Positions 1 through 7,743 of a stretch of DNA of 64,000 nucleotides are shown piece after piece; positions within the stretch are counted from its first letter, which is position 1; each line of letters begins with the position of its first letter. The DNA lies in the NCBI GenBank assembly GCA_944324305.1, contig CALUVV010000007.1:1-64000 (forward strand). The letters are read 5' to 3'. A program made the position numbers and the translations under genes. This DNA comes from Candidatus Gastranaerophilales bacterium. Lineage in GTDB: Bacteria > Cyanobacteriota > Vampirovibrionia > Gastranaerophilales > Gastranaerophilaceae. The notes below the pieces were generated by a model. It saw only the letters and a program-made list of their open reading frames with translations. It was not told the origin of the DNA and ran no database searches.

Positions 1-617
1 GAAAAAATTTCTGTAAATTATTTGAACGTCACGCCAATATCATGAGCGGCAGTGATGTATGCAGCGGCAGTGTAATCTCTACTGGTACAACTGATTTTTC
101 AAATAAGTCTCCAGATATTACATTACGAAACGGCTTGCGTGTTTATAATATGCATAGCGATGCGGGTGCAATCTCCATGTTAGCCAATAATACTCAAGGC
201 GGAGTCTATGACGGTGTGCCTAATACGAATTCCTACGGTTATACTGTTTATGTAGATATCGACGGTGCCAAAGGTGATTCTCAATTGTGGAGTGATGTTT
301 ATCCATTCTACATCACCTTATCGGGTAAAATCATTCCGGCCTACGATACATCTAATTTAAATCAAAGCGGGGGCGACAGTGCTCGTCATTTGCAGGTGAG
401 CGTAGAGAATGAAAATTATGCTAACGGCAAACGTAGTATTAAATGGCTAGCTAAGAGTGTTCCCTTTAAAGAAGGTGCTTGTATCTCGGGTTACGTGGGT
501 GACGCAACTCCTTATTGCAAAAACGGGACATCCTTTACTAAGGCAAGTGAATGTACGACAAATTACAATTCGATGTGCCGTGTCAAACAGATACAGCCTG
601 TAAAGTTTTTCTTCTAA
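1..617 (+). CDS. Cys-rich pilin-like protein, C-terminal part (5' end outside window)
   Basis: The frame is open from base 3, before the first ATG at 42, so this is the end of a longer gene cut by the window edge. The visible 205 residues match the C-terminus of the prepilin-like protein at 34421-36603: by eye about 178 of 191 residues from the ATG at 42 are identical, and both end in the same KQIQPVKFFF. The domain contains paired cysteines (FC, VC, AC, YC, EC, MC) and a VYVDIDGAKGDSQLW segment of the kind common in pseudopilin-like C-terminal domains (VDxNGxxGPN). It is probably secreted or pilus-associated. Function is unknown; whether the missing 5' part has a G run like its paralogue cannot be seen. 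Confidence 0.8.
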   Translation, partial: KNFCKLFERHANIMSGSDVCSGSVISTGTTDFSNKSPDITLRNGLRVYNMHSDAGAISMLANNTQGGVYDGVPNTNSYGYTVYVDIDGAKGDSQLWSDVYPFYITLSGKIIPAYDTSNLNQSGGDSARHLQVSVENENYANGKRSIKWLAKSVPFKEGACISGYVGDATPYCKNGTSFTKASECTTNYNSMCRVKQIQPVKFFF

Positions 618-635
618 CTCATTAATTATATAATA

Positions 636-668
636 AAGCCGCCTGCAAAAACAGTGCGGCTTTTTTTT
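636..668 (+). terminator. Rho-independent terminator after partial pilin-like gene
   Basis: Stem GCCGC (638-642)/GCGGC (656-660), extended by CTG/CAG, followed by a run of eight T. Confidence 0.85.
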
Positions 669-715
669 ATTAGAATTTACTTTACCAAATCTAATTATTA
701 GTTTATAATTATCGT

Positions 716-1438
716 ATGGAAAGAAATACTGTAAAACTTCAAGGCTTAAATATTGATACTTTTACTTTTGAACAAGCCGTAAACTATGCCAAATCAACTT
801 CAGGGCAGGTGGTTACCATAAATCCCGAAATGATTAATAATGCTGTAAAAAATTCTCAATTTGCAGATATTATAAATTCTGCGGAACTTGTAATTCCTGA
901 CGGGATTGGAGTTGAAATAGGCTTGAAAATTTTAGGGCATAAAGTCAGAAGGATTGCGGGAATTGAATTTGCTCACAGGATAGTTGAAGAATGTGCAAAA
1001 GACAGATTATCTGTTGCTCTCATAGGGGCTAAACCTGAAATCGTTCAAAAAGCAAAAGAAAATCTTATGAAAGAATGTTCTGATTTATATATAACCTATG
1101 TTCAAGACGGTTATTTTAAAGATGACGAAAAAATATTTAATGAGCTAAAAATAAGACAGCCGCGTCTTGTATTGTGCGCCTTGGGATCTCCTAAGCAGGA
1201 AGAATTTATATTTAAAGCTAAAAATTTATTACCCGAGGCTTTATTCATCGGTGTCGGCGGAAGTTTTGATGTTTGGTCAGGTGCGGTAAAGCGTGCTCCC
1301 GTTATTTATCAAAAATTAGGGCTTGAGTGGCTTTACAGAACAGTTAAGGAACCCAAAAGATTTAAAAGAATTTTTCCGACGTTACCTTTGTTCGTCTTAA
1401 AAGTTCTGAGAGAAAAATTTATACCAAAAGGAGTATAG
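716..1438 (+). CDS. WecG/TagA/CpsF family glycosyltransferase
   Basis: The 240-residue protein has the full length and pattern of the WecG/TagA/CpsF (GT26) family, which transfers N-acetylmannosamine or a related sugar to an undecaprenyl-diphosphate-linked GlcNAc at the membrane. Visible family marks are TINPEMI near residue 34, IPDGIGVEIG with the conserved Asp near 63, GAKPE, CALGSPKQEEFI and GVGGSFDVWSGAVKRAP, plus the C-terminal GLEWLYRTVKEPKRFKR. It lies 4 bases before the half-transketolase gene, so the two are probably cotranscribed. The exact sugar is not predictable. Family is well supported; role in surface polysaccharide or wall polymer synthesis is inferred. Confidence 0.9.
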   Translation: MERNTVKLQGLNIDTFTFEQAVNYAKSTSGQVVTINPEMINNAVKNSQFADIINSAELVIPDGIGVEIGLKILGHKVRRIAGIEFAHRIVEECAKDRLSVALIGAKPEIVQKAKENLMKECSDLYITYVQDGYFKDDEKIFNELKIRQPRLVLCALGSPKQEEFIFKAKNLLPEALFIGVGGSFDVWSGAVKRAPVIYQKLGLEWLYRTVKEPKRFKRIFPTLPLFVLKVLREKFIPKGV

Positions 1439-1442
1439 TTCT

Positions 1443-2267
1443 ATGTTACGTGATAATGATATCAAAGATTTAGAAAATCTGTGTAAAGAAAACAGAAAGA
1501 ATATTTTGAAAATGGTTTATAATGCTCAATCGGGGCATATAGGCGGTGCTATGTCAGCCGTAGAACTATTAACCGTACTTTATCATAAGTGTATGAATAT
1601 TTGCCCTAAATGGACTAAAGATGAAAATTTTGCTAAACGTGACAGATTTGTGCTGTCTAAAGGTCATGCTTCTTCTGTATTATATTCGGTTTTATCACAG
1701 CTTGGATATTTTCCAAAAGAAGAACTTATGACATTCAGATTGTTCGGTTCGCGTCTTCAGGGGCATCCTGTTCCTATTTGTCCCGGAATTGATGTTGCAA
1801 CAGGCTCTTTGGGGCAGGGATTATCTGTTGCCTGCGGTATGGCAATGGGTTTAAAACTTGATAAAAATCCCGCAAAAGTCTTTTGCCTTATGGGCGACGG
1901 CGAGCTGCAGGAAGGCAGTGTTTGGGAAGCTTTTATGCACTGCACTCATCAAAAACTTGATAATATCATTGCTATTATAGACAGAAACAGACTGCAAATA
2001 GACGGATGTACAGAAAATGTGAAATCATTAGATGCTCTTGATGCTAAATTAAAAGCATTTAACTGGGATGTAATTGAAATTGGCGGTCATGATATTCAAG
2101 CTGTTTATGACGCAATAGAAAAAGCAAAAAAAGCTGACAGGCCTGTTGCAATTCTTGCAGACACAGTTAAAGGCAAGGGAATAAGCTTTATGGAAAATAA
2201 TGCGGGCTGGCACGGCAAGGCGCCGAATAAAGAAGATTTTGAGCGTGCTATGGCTGAATTGGAGTAA
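1443..2267 (+). CDS. Transketolase, N-terminal (TPP-binding) subunit
   Basis: 274 residues covering only the thiamine-diphosphate-binding N-terminal half of transketolase. Seen: SGHIGGAMSAVELLTVLY, RFVLSKGHASSVLYSVL, GSLGQGLSVACGMA, and the TPP motif GDGELQEGSVWEAF...IIDRNRLQIDG. Split transketolases normally have a partner gene for the pyrimidine-binding and C-terminal domains directly downstream; here the next gene, two bases on, is a YhcH-like protein and no C-terminal half exists in this window. The partner may be elsewhere, or the protein may act on a special substrate with the WecG-like enzyme upstream. The half-transketolase assignment is secure; the pathway is not. Confidence 0.92.
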   Translation: MLRDNDIKDLENLCKENRKNILKMVYNAQSGHIGGAMSAVELLTVLYHKCMNICPKWTKDENFAKRDRFVLSKGHASSVLYSVLSQLGYFPKEELMTFRLFGSRLQGHPVPICPGIDVATGSLGQGLSVACGMAMGLKLDKNPAKVFCLMGDGELQEGSVWEAFMHCTHQKLDNIIAIIDRNRLQIDGCTENVKSLDALDAKLKAFNWDVIEIGGHDIQAVYDAIEKAKKADRPVAILADTVKGKGISFMENNAGWHGKAPNKEDFERAMAELE

Positions 2268-2269
2268 TT

Positions 2270-2716
2270 ATGATTATTGATAATCTAAAAAATATTTCAA
2301 ATTATAATTTTATTTCACAAAATGTTATAGATTTTTTAACGGGTTTAAATTCACAAACGGAAACCGGACATTATGAGATAGATGAACATTCATATGCAAA
2401 TGTTGATATTTATGATACAAAAAATTCGTGCATCTGCAAATTTGAGGCTCATAAAAAATACATTGATATACAAATGCTTCTTTCGGGGAAAGAAGAACTT
2501 GATTTTATGCCCGCAGAAGGATTAATTGTTTGCGAAGAATATGACGATAAACGGGATATTATGTTTTTTGAAAACCCCGATAAAATTTCCGACAGGGTAA
2601 TTCTTGAACCGGGTAAGTTTGCTTTAATTTTTCCGCATGAAGCTCATAAGCCTCAAATGAATATTTGCGGCAATTCCGAACAAGTTAAGAAAGTTGTGGT
2701 AAAAATATTAGTTTGA
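2270..2716 (+). CDS. YhcH/YjgK/YiaL family protein
   Basis: 148 residues with the pattern of the YhcH/YjgK/YiaL (DUF386) cupin-like family: CKFEAHKKYIDIQMLLSGKEELDF near the middle and PGKFALIFPHEAHKPQM near the C-terminus, whose His residues and Glu are the usual metal-site candidates. Members occur in sialic-acid and other sugar catabolic operons, but their reaction is not settled. Begins two bases after the transketolase stop, so translation is probably coupled. The stop overlaps by nine bases with the convergent gene on the other strand. Confidence 0.85.
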   Translation: MIIDNLKNISNYNFISQNVIDFLTGLNSQTETGHYEIDEHSYANVDIYDTKNSCICKFEAHKKYIDIQMLLSGKEELDFMPAEGLIVCEEYDDKRDIMFFENPDKISDRVILEPGKFALIFPHEAHKPQMNICGNSEQVKKVVVKILV

Positions 2717-3715
2717 TTTTTCCGTTTTATTATTTTTATTCTTGCCTGTAAATGCAGGTTTTACAACTTTTTTAATTACAAAATGTTCAACAAAATTATC
2801 AATGGGTTTAATAGCAATACCAAGAGCAATAAAACCGCCTATGGTTTTTAATATTTTTGCATTCATAATTTTGCTTTTTTGATATTTTTTAATAATATCT
2901 TCTGATGCATCTCTTAAGAATGTGGCTTTATAATCAGGATCTTTTGCATATTTATCCTTAAGTTTTCCGAATTTTTTCCACAATTTTGATGAGAATTCTG
3001 CAGGTTTTCTGTCATTTTTCAAATCATCATAAATTTTAAACATATTATCAATATGAGTGTCAGCATACTTGAGAACTCTGTCTTTTTGAGACATTGCAAG
3101 CGATTCCGGATGTCTGCGTCCGAATATGGCATCTCCTAAAAATTTTAACGGATTTTTTATTTTGTTTTCTCTGATTAATTTTTCACGTTTTGTAATTAAC
3201 GATTCTCTGAAATGTTCCTTGAAGCTTGAAATATCGTTTGCGTAGTTATCAATATGGCGTCTGCTTGTAAACTCTTGCAGAAAGTTAATAACTTCTTCTC
3301 TTGATTGTAGTGACAAGCCTGTTTTATCCATAACTCCCATGGCGGAAGCTGTTTTTTGACCTGCGATTACTGCTCCTGTCGGAAGTATTACACTTGCAAG
3401 AAGCTGGAATATAGCTTGTTCCGTACCTCTTTTTCCGTCAGGATTGTAAGAGTTCTTTTCATTTTTATACTTATCATAGATATCAGCGCCAAAATACAGC
3501 ATTGCAGGAAACCATAATAATGTTCCGAGTTTTGGAGCAACTTCGCTTATTGCGGCTCCGAGCTCGTTAGAATATGCTAAACCTCTTGCAGGCCATTGCA
3601 TAAGAGGATCGGAATATGTTTGCTGTTTTTTGACATTCTTATCTGTTTTTTCTTTATTGCCGAATACAGGTGCATTACTTTTACGAGTAATGTTATGAGG
3701 GGTGATTGTAATCAA
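2708..3715 (-). CDS. Uncharacterised membrane-associated protein
   Basis: 335 residues, not recognised. Start is TTG at 3715, with TAGGAG placed about 8 bases upstream. Hydrophobic stretches are visible at LGTLLWFPAMLYFGADIY, QLLASVILPTGAVIAG and near the C-terminus (IGGFIALGIAIKPI), separated by a long basic, helical region (about residues 140-280). There is no obvious signal peptide; the first 45 residues are polar and low in complexity. Its organisation (short polar N-terminus, hydrophobic patches, Lys-rich helices) resembles the proteins at 4040-5254 and 12782-14116, suggesting a loose lineage-specific family. Function unknown. Confidence 0.65.
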   Translation of the reverse strand: MITITPHNITRKSNAPVFGNKEKTDKNVKKQQTYSDPLMQWPARGLAYSNELGAAISEVAPKLGTLLWFPAMLYFGADIYDKYKNEKNSYNPDGKRGTEQAIFQLLASVILPTGAVIAGQKTASAMGVMDKTGLSLQSREEVINFLQEFTSRRHIDNYANDISSFKEHFRESLITKREKLIRENKIKNPLKFLGDAIFGRRHPESLAMSQKDRVLKYADTHIDNMFKIYDDLKNDRKPAEFSSKLWKKFGKLKDKYAKDPDYKATFLRDASEDIIKKYQKSKIMNAKILKTIGGFIALGIAIKPIDNFVEHFVIKKVVKPAFTGKNKNNKTEKSN

Positions 3716-3834
3716 ATTTCTGTCTCCTACCGGTCCGTAAATCTTCCAACATGTATATAATACCTGAAAAATTTATCTTTTGCCAGTATTCGGGCGTTTG
3801 TAAAAATTTTGTAACCTTTTATCTTGCTTTTTTT

Positions 3835-3855
3835 CTTATGTCGTGATAGCATAAG
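3835..3855. promoter_or_regulatory. Inverted repeat upstream of the Trp leader
   Basis: CTTATG (3835-3840) and CATAAG (3850-3855) form a 6-bp inverted repeat with a 9-base gap just upstream of the leader peptide's ribosome-binding site. It could be an operator or part of the promoter region; no clear -35/-10 pair was found. Confidence 0.3.
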
Positions 3856-3876
3856 TTCAAAAGGAAAAGTAATTTT

Positions 3877-3951
3877 ATGCCAAACTTAAATTTAAACACT
3901 CAACCTTGGTGGCACCTGTTTAACGGAACAGGTCTTTTAAGCTGGCAATAA
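3877..3951 (+). CDS. Trp-codon-containing leader peptide
   Basis: A 24-codon reading frame with ribosome-binding site AAGGAAAAG 7-8 bases upstream. It encodes a peptide with tandem Trp codons at 3907-3912 (QPWWH) and a third Trp two codons before the stop (SWQ). Three Trp in 24 residues is extreme, and it sits directly before a hairpin set of attenuator type (next entry). By analogy with trpL-type leaders, the peptide is a sensor of charged tRNA-Trp rather than a functional protein. The downstream protein itself contains no Trp. Confidence 0.75.
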   Translation: MPNLNLNTQPWWHLFNGTGLLSWQ

Positions 3952-4011
3952 GCTGATAATAATTTTTATATTATAAAAATGACCTGTTCTTTATTAGCGG
4001 GTCATTTTTTT
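3914..4011 (+). promoter_or_regulatory. Tryptophan-type transcription attenuator
   Basis: Four segments are visible. Segment 1 ACCTGTT (3914-3920) pairs with segment 2 AACAGGT (3927-3933). Segment 2, as GAACAGGTC (3926-3934), is a perfect 9-base complement of segment 3 GACCTGTTC (3981-3989). Segment 3 as AAAAATGACC (3975-3984) pairs with segment 4 GGTCATTTTT (4000-4009), which ends in a T run, giving a terminator. A ribosome stalled at the tandem Trp codons (3907-3912) would cover segment 1, free segment 2 to hold segment 3, and prevent the terminator. This is the classical trp-operon mechanism, here ahead of an unrecognised membrane protein. Confidence 0.8.
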
Positions 4012-4039
4012 GTTGTCAGTTTATATAAAGGAATTACTA

Positions 4040-5254
4040 ATGAAAACAAATAACATAAATAATATATCATTTACCAATGCGGGAAATATCGGAACAGGAT
4101 TAAAAGCGGCAAGCAAAATTATCGGAATTCAGGAAGGAGGAGCAGGCCTTTCAAATATCAGATTTATTCAGGACAGTGCAACAGGACTTATTCCGAAAGC
4201 TGTATTTGCCCGCAGTAAAGCTGATCTTGGAGAAAATACTTTTTTGGAATTATCAGAATCTGTGCTTGTTTATTATTTTCCTGCAATTTTAGGAGAAGGG
4301 ATTTTCAGAAAAATTTATTCAAAAAAGCTTCCGAATGAATTAAAAAAACAGGTTGCAGCACCTGCAGCAGATTTGTTGAAATCTAATAATACAGCTGCCG
4401 CTAAAAAGTTATTGCCCGTAAAAGCAGCACTTGCTCTAAGTGCTTTTGCAATTCCTCTTGTTGAATATACTCTTAATTACTTTAAAAACTTAATGACATT
4501 AAAGGTATTTAAGCAGGCAGATTTTGAGAATATTGCAAATTTAAACAAAAACAAAGCCGAAAATAAGGAACAGGCGCAAAAAGTTGAAAAGAGTGCAAAA
4601 AAACATATTAAGCTTGCGGGAGGAATTTATGCGGGATGCCTCGCTTTAAGTGCATTGCTTTTTAAACACGGAGAAAACTCTAAGTTTTTGCGCGGTTTAT
4701 CCGAAGCAATTCTTGCACCCGGTAGTAAGTTCTTTAAAAATAATAAAAAGAAAGCAGATTTTTTCAATAAATATTTAAGTCTTGATTTTGCCGATAACAA
4801 CGGTAAGCTCGCTTTAAGCAGAGGACAGCTTACATCATGTGTTCTTGTCGGCGGAGCCGGATATTTCGGGGCTTCGAAAGACAGAGGAAAACAAAATTTC
4901 CTTGAAACATTATTCAGATATCCGCTTGTAGGTTTTTATATTATCTGCGGCAATGAACTTTTGGAAAAAGGTTTCAGAAAACTTCTTTATAAAAACGGAA
5001 AATGCAGAGAACTTATTAACGAAAAATTGGAAGTTCCTCAGTTAAAAGATTTAAGAAAGATTGCCGAAAAACACGGAGGAGATGTTGATGCGGTTTATAA
5101 AAGATTATTAAAACAAAAAGTTCTTATTGCAGGGCTTCCGCTTTTGTTTGGTATCGGTGTAATGGGATTTTTCATAGCAGGAACATCCAACTTATTCACA
5201 AAGTTCAGATACAACAGGGAAGCAAAAATTAAAGAACAGGGAAAAAATAATTAA
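4040..5254 (+). CDS. Uncharacterised multi-pass membrane protein under attenuator control
   Basis: The ATG at 4040 has AAAGGA 8-10 bases upstream and lies past the attenuator terminator; an ATG-less extension to 4010 would run through the terminator and is unlikely. 404 residues, no Trp. Hydrophobic segments: VLVYYFPAILGEGIF, VKAALALSAFAIPLVEYTL, LAGGIYAGCLALSALLF, YPLVGFYIICGNELL and VLIAGLPLLFGIGVMGFFIAG. Basic helical linkers lie between them. The segment FLELSESVLVYYFPAILGE resembles FLDEFGTQAIWLFGIPVYKK of the protein at 12782-14116, so the two are probably distant paralogues. No known family recognised. The Trp-sensing leader would fit a role in amino-acid supply or uptake, but nothing in the protein shows this. 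Confidence 0.75.
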   Translation: MKTNNINNISFTNAGNIGTGLKAASKIIGIQEGGAGLSNIRFIQDSATGLIPKAVFARSKADLGENTFLELSESVLVYYFPAILGEGIFRKIYSKKLPNELKKQVAAPAADLLKSNNTAAAKKLLPVKAALALSAFAIPLVEYTLNYFKNLMTLKVFKQADFENIANLNKNKAENKEQAQKVEKSAKKHIKLAGGIYAGCLALSALLFKHGENSKFLRGLSEAILAPGSKFFKNNKKKADFFNKYLSLDFADNNGKLALSRGQLTSCVLVGGAGYFGASKDRGKQNFLETLFRYPLVGFYIICGNELLEKGFRKLLYKNGKCRELINEKLEVPQLKDLRKIAEKHGGDVDAVYKRLLKQKVLIAGLPLLFGIGVMGFFIAGTSNLFTKFRYNREAKIKEQGKNN

Positions 5255-6111
5255 AAATAAATTTCTTTCACAAGCATAAGTATTTGGTTTATAAATTTCC
5301 TGTAAGCTGCTCTGTCGGCTTCGCCTGAAAGTATAATGTCCGCTTTTGCGGCTGTCGGATGAATGTGTGTTTTAGCTTTGTTTGAAGCATTTTCGTAAAC
5401 TTCATCGGCAGAATCTCCTAAATCTCTTTCAGCAGCACGTTTATAAAATCTTTCTTTTTGAATATTATGAGAAACATCCACATAAATCTTGAAATCAAAA
5501 GCATCAACTACTTTGTCTGTTAAAGTAAACAAACCTTCTGAAATAATAATTTTTGAAGGATACGCAGGTTTAACGTTATCACGTCTTACAGCCGTTCCTG
5601 ACATGTCATATTCCGGCAGGAGAACGGTATTACCGAATAAAAGAGCTTTTATATGTTTTTTCATAAGCTCAAGTTCAAGAGCTTCGGGAACATCGAGGTC
5701 ATAATGTTTGGCAAATTCCGCAAAACTTCCGGCCTTTTTAACCATTTCCGAACGGTCATAATAGTAATCATCCGTATTAATTCTCGTTATGGCATTATTA
5801 ATGCAGTATTCTTCCGCAAAACTCCGGATAGTATTTATTATATCAAGTGCAATCGTTGACTTTCCGCTTGCCGTTTCTCCAGCAATCCCGACCGAGCAGG
5901 ATCTTGTTATGTTATTTGATAAAAATAAAGCCATTTTATGAATGGCAGAATTTTTAACTTTACGAAATATTGAATTGTCAGAACTCATTTCGTTAAAGAA
6001 AATTTGATTTAATCTTTTTTCTATATAAAAAAGATTTTTGCCGTTATCAGAATGAAGAAAACTTTGTTTGTTTTTTGTTTCGGTAAAATTTTTAGTTATA
6101 ATGTTTTGCAA
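5251..6111 (-). CDS. Uridine kinase-like P-loop protein
   Basis: 286 residues from a TTG start at 6111 with AAGGA about 9 bases upstream; the first in-frame ATG would remove about 40 N-terminal residues but spare the kinase domain. Contains a Walker A motif GETASGKST (about 78-86), NTDDYYYDRSEM and a LPEYDMSGTAVRRDN region in the order seen in the uridine kinase/phosphoribulokinase family, and ISEGLF at the position of the family's EG. These enzymes phosphorylate nucleosides or other small substrates with ATP in the cytoplasm. The N-terminal 70 residues have no recognised match. Substrate uncertain; uridine is a guess by family. Its end overlaps the convergent membrane protein gene by four bases. 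Confidence 0.8.
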   Translation of the reverse strand: MQNIITKNFTETKNKQSFLHSDNGKNLFYIEKRLNQIFFNEMSSDNSIFRKVKNSAIHKMALFLSNNITRSCSVGIAGETASGKSTIALDIINTIRSFAEEYCINNAITRINTDDYYYDRSEMVKKAGSFAEFAKHYDLDVPEALELELMKKHIKALLFGNTVLLPEYDMSGTAVRRDNVKPAYPSKIIISEGLFTLTDKVVDAFDFKIYVDVSHNIQKERFYKRAAERDLGDSADEVYENASNKAKTHIHPTAAKADIILSGEADRAAYRKFINQILMLVKEIYF

Positions 6112-6272
6112 TGTATAAATCCTTATTTCTTATCACGTATAAAAAGTGAACAAAAAAAAATTTGCCAACTGCTTTTTTTATATGTTATCAAAAATAAAAC
6201 AAAAAAGAGCAAATTATGTATAAATGTTAATTTAATTCTTTTATATTCCGATAACGGGTAATGAAATCATAC

Positions 6273-6288
6273 TGTTTAACGTCAAACA
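6273..6288. promoter_or_regulatory. Near-perfect palindrome before ferritin-like gene
   Basis: TGTTTAACGTCAAACA pairs at 7 of 8 positions per arm and lies 31 bases before the ATG of the ferritin-like gene, with the ribosome-binding site AAAGGAGG between. Its placement suggests a repressor site (for example for a metal or peroxide sensor), but no known box is matched with confidence. Confidence 0.35.
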
Positions 6289-6318
6289 TGTTTTTAATAT
6301 AAAAAAGGAGGTTTTGTA

Positions 6319-6630
6319 ATGCCTGAATTCGGTACACCTTTTAAAGGTAACAAATGCGACAGAAAATTAACCAAAGAAGAATTAATCAGAGCCGTAAGAT
6401 TTAGTCTTGCCTCGGAATACGAAGCCATTCAGTTTTATGAACAGCTTCAGGAATCAATTGATAATGAAGATGCAAAGAAATTATTGCATGAAATTGCAGG
6501 AGATGAAAAAGTTCATGTAGGGAATTTTTTGCATTTGCTTGAATTAATTTCACCTGAGGAAGAAGCTTCTTATAAAAAGGGGCGTGAAGAAGCAATTAAA
6601 GTTATTAACGGCGAAGGTGACGATGATTAA
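6319..6630 (+). CDS. Small ferritin-like (rubrerythrin-type) protein
   Basis: 103 residues with a strong AAGGAGG ribosome-binding site. The core LTKEELIRAVRFSLASEYEAIQFYEQL...ANED-type helix followed by AGDEKVHVGNFLHLLEL shows the E-x(6)-Y and E-x-x-H ligands of a single diiron helical hairpin. This resembles the short ferritin-like proteins that dimerise to complete a diiron site and are linked to iron storage, peroxide handling or encapsulins. There is no C-terminal rubredoxin domain and no encapsulin gene in the window. C-terminus is acidic (GEGDDD). A strong bidirectional terminator follows. Confidence 0.85.
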   Translation: MPEFGTPFKGNKCDRKLTKEELIRAVRFSLASEYEAIQFYEQLQESIDNEDAKKLLHEIAGDEKVHVGNFLHLLELISPEEEASYKKGREEAIKVINGEGDDD

Positions 6631-6636
6631 CTAAAA

Positions 6637-6665
6637 AAAACTCCCCTGATAACGGGAGTTTTTTT
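6637..6665. terminator. Bidirectional Rho-independent terminator
   Basis: AACTCCC (6639-6645)/GGGAGTT (6654-6660) with A run on one side and T run on the other; serves the ferritin-like gene (+) and the convergent CheR-like gene (-). Confidence 0.85.
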
Positions 6666-7425
6666 ATAACTTTTGATAAACATGTTTGAAAACATACATA
6701 AATTTGTTTTCTTTCAGATATCTGTCTATAAATGAATTTGTCGTATCGTGTTCTCCTATGATAAATAAGCTTCCCTGTTTTAATTTATTTGATACAATTT
6801 TTACAAATTTTTCAACTCTGTCATTTTCGAAATATCCAAGTACATTTCTGCACATTAAAACTGTATCGGAATTATCATTTAAGTTTGCAAGTATATTGTA
6901 CATATCGGCTCTTTCGAAATGTACTCTGTTTTTAAGAATATTTGAAGCCTTTAATGTCTTTTGATTTTGTAATTTCACATCTCCTTTGATATTAAGTATT
7001 TCTTTGGTATCTGTAAAATATTTGCTGTAATCATACGAGTTTACCTGCAGGTTAATTCTGTCCAGTAAACAGGTGTTTATATAACCGCTCCTTGCAGCAT
7101 TTACTATTTCTTCGTCTATGTCGTAAGCTTTTATCGGGAAAAATTTTTCTGCATTTTTTTGAGGGAAGTTTTCCAATAACGAAATAATCGTTGTATATGC
7201 TTCCGAACCGTCTGATGATGCAAACTGGATTATATTAACTCTGTTTTTATTACAAAAATGATTTTTTTCATATCTCGCAAGCGTCTTCCACTCTATATCA
7301 TCTCGGAAAAGCCAGCTGTTTGTCCCGAATTCGTCACCGTTTTCACTTTTGTAGTATCTTCCCGTAGTGCCGAATGAGATTTTATTGTAAAGAATAGGTG
7401 AATAGTTAAATTTATTTATTTTCAT
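6664..7425 (-). CDS. CheR-like SAM-dependent methyltransferase
   Basis: Start taken at the ATG at 7425 (MKINKFNYSP). The open frame extends to 7578, but that part crosses a tRNA-Leu gene and its terminator, so it cannot be the real start. 253 residues. Seen are CheR-type marks: TNSWLFRDDIEWKTL (compare T-x-FFRD), a SAM-site region VNIIQFASSDGSEAYT, KAYDIDEEIVNAARSGYI, and CRNVLGYFENDRV (compare CRNVLIYF). CheR enzymes methylate glutamates of chemoreceptors, but no chemotaxis gene is near, and the all-helical N-terminal CheR domain is missing or very short. It may be a stand-alone methyltransferase of unknown target. Confidence 0.75.
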   Translation of the reverse strand: MKINKFNYSPILYNKISFGTTGRYYKSENGDEFGTNSWLFRDDIEWKTLARYEKNHFCNKNRVNIIQFASSDGSEAYTTIISLLENFPQKNAEKFFPIKAYDIDEEIVNAARSGYINTCLLDRINLQVNSYDYSKYFTDTKEILNIKGDVKLQNQKTLKASNILKNRVHFERADMYNILANLNDNSDTVLMCRNVLGYFENDRVEKFVKIVSNKLKQGSLFIIGEHDTTNSFIDRYLKENKFMYVFKHVYQKL

Positions 7426-7466
7426 ATATTTGTGAAAACGCAGAAATAAAATTATTTGCCATAAAT

Positions 7467-7497
7467 AAAAAAGATACCTCAGTGAGATATCTTTTTT
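7467..7497 (-). terminator. Terminator after tRNA-Leu
   Basis: On the minus strand AAAAAAGATA.../...TATCTTTTTT stem just downstream of the tRNA-Leu gene, ending in a T run. It separates the tRNA from the CheR-like gene. Confidence 0.75.
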
Positions 7498-7501
7498 ATA
7501 T

Positions 7502-7584
7502 GCCGAAGGCCGGACTCGAACCGGCACGTGGTTGCCCACACAAGATTTTGAGTCTAGCACGTCTACCAATTTCATCACTTCGGC
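7502..7584 (-). tRNA. tRNA-Leu (CAA)
   Basis: Minus-strand cloverleaf of 83 bases: acceptor GCCGAAG/CTTCGGC, a D-arm with TTGGTAGAC, anticodon loop CTCAAAA giving anticodon CAA, a variable arm of class II type (TTGTGTGGGCAACCACGT region) and T-loop GGTTCGAGTCC. No encoded CCA. Confidence 0.95.
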
Positions 7585-7743
7585 TTAAATTAAATTGTCA
7601 TATATTTATGATAACAGAAAAATTTCAAATTTCAAATAAAATTTTTAAAATTTTTCTAATTAATATATTTTTTTTATTCAGATTGATTAAATTATATTTT
7701 TTAATATTTAAAATGAACATATAAATCAGGGAAAAGAGGGTTT

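Noticed and set aside
1757-1945. Minus-strand 62-codon ORF inside the transketolase gene
   Set aside because: Shadow frame of a conserved coding region.
4010-4039. Upstream extension of the membrane protein at 4040
   Set aside because: Would start within the attenuator terminator T run and lacks a ribosome-binding site; ATG 4040 has AAAGGA at good distance.
7426-7578. N-terminal extension of the CheR-like ORF
   Set aside because: It reads through a complete tRNA-Leu and its terminator; the ATG at 7425 is the plausible start.
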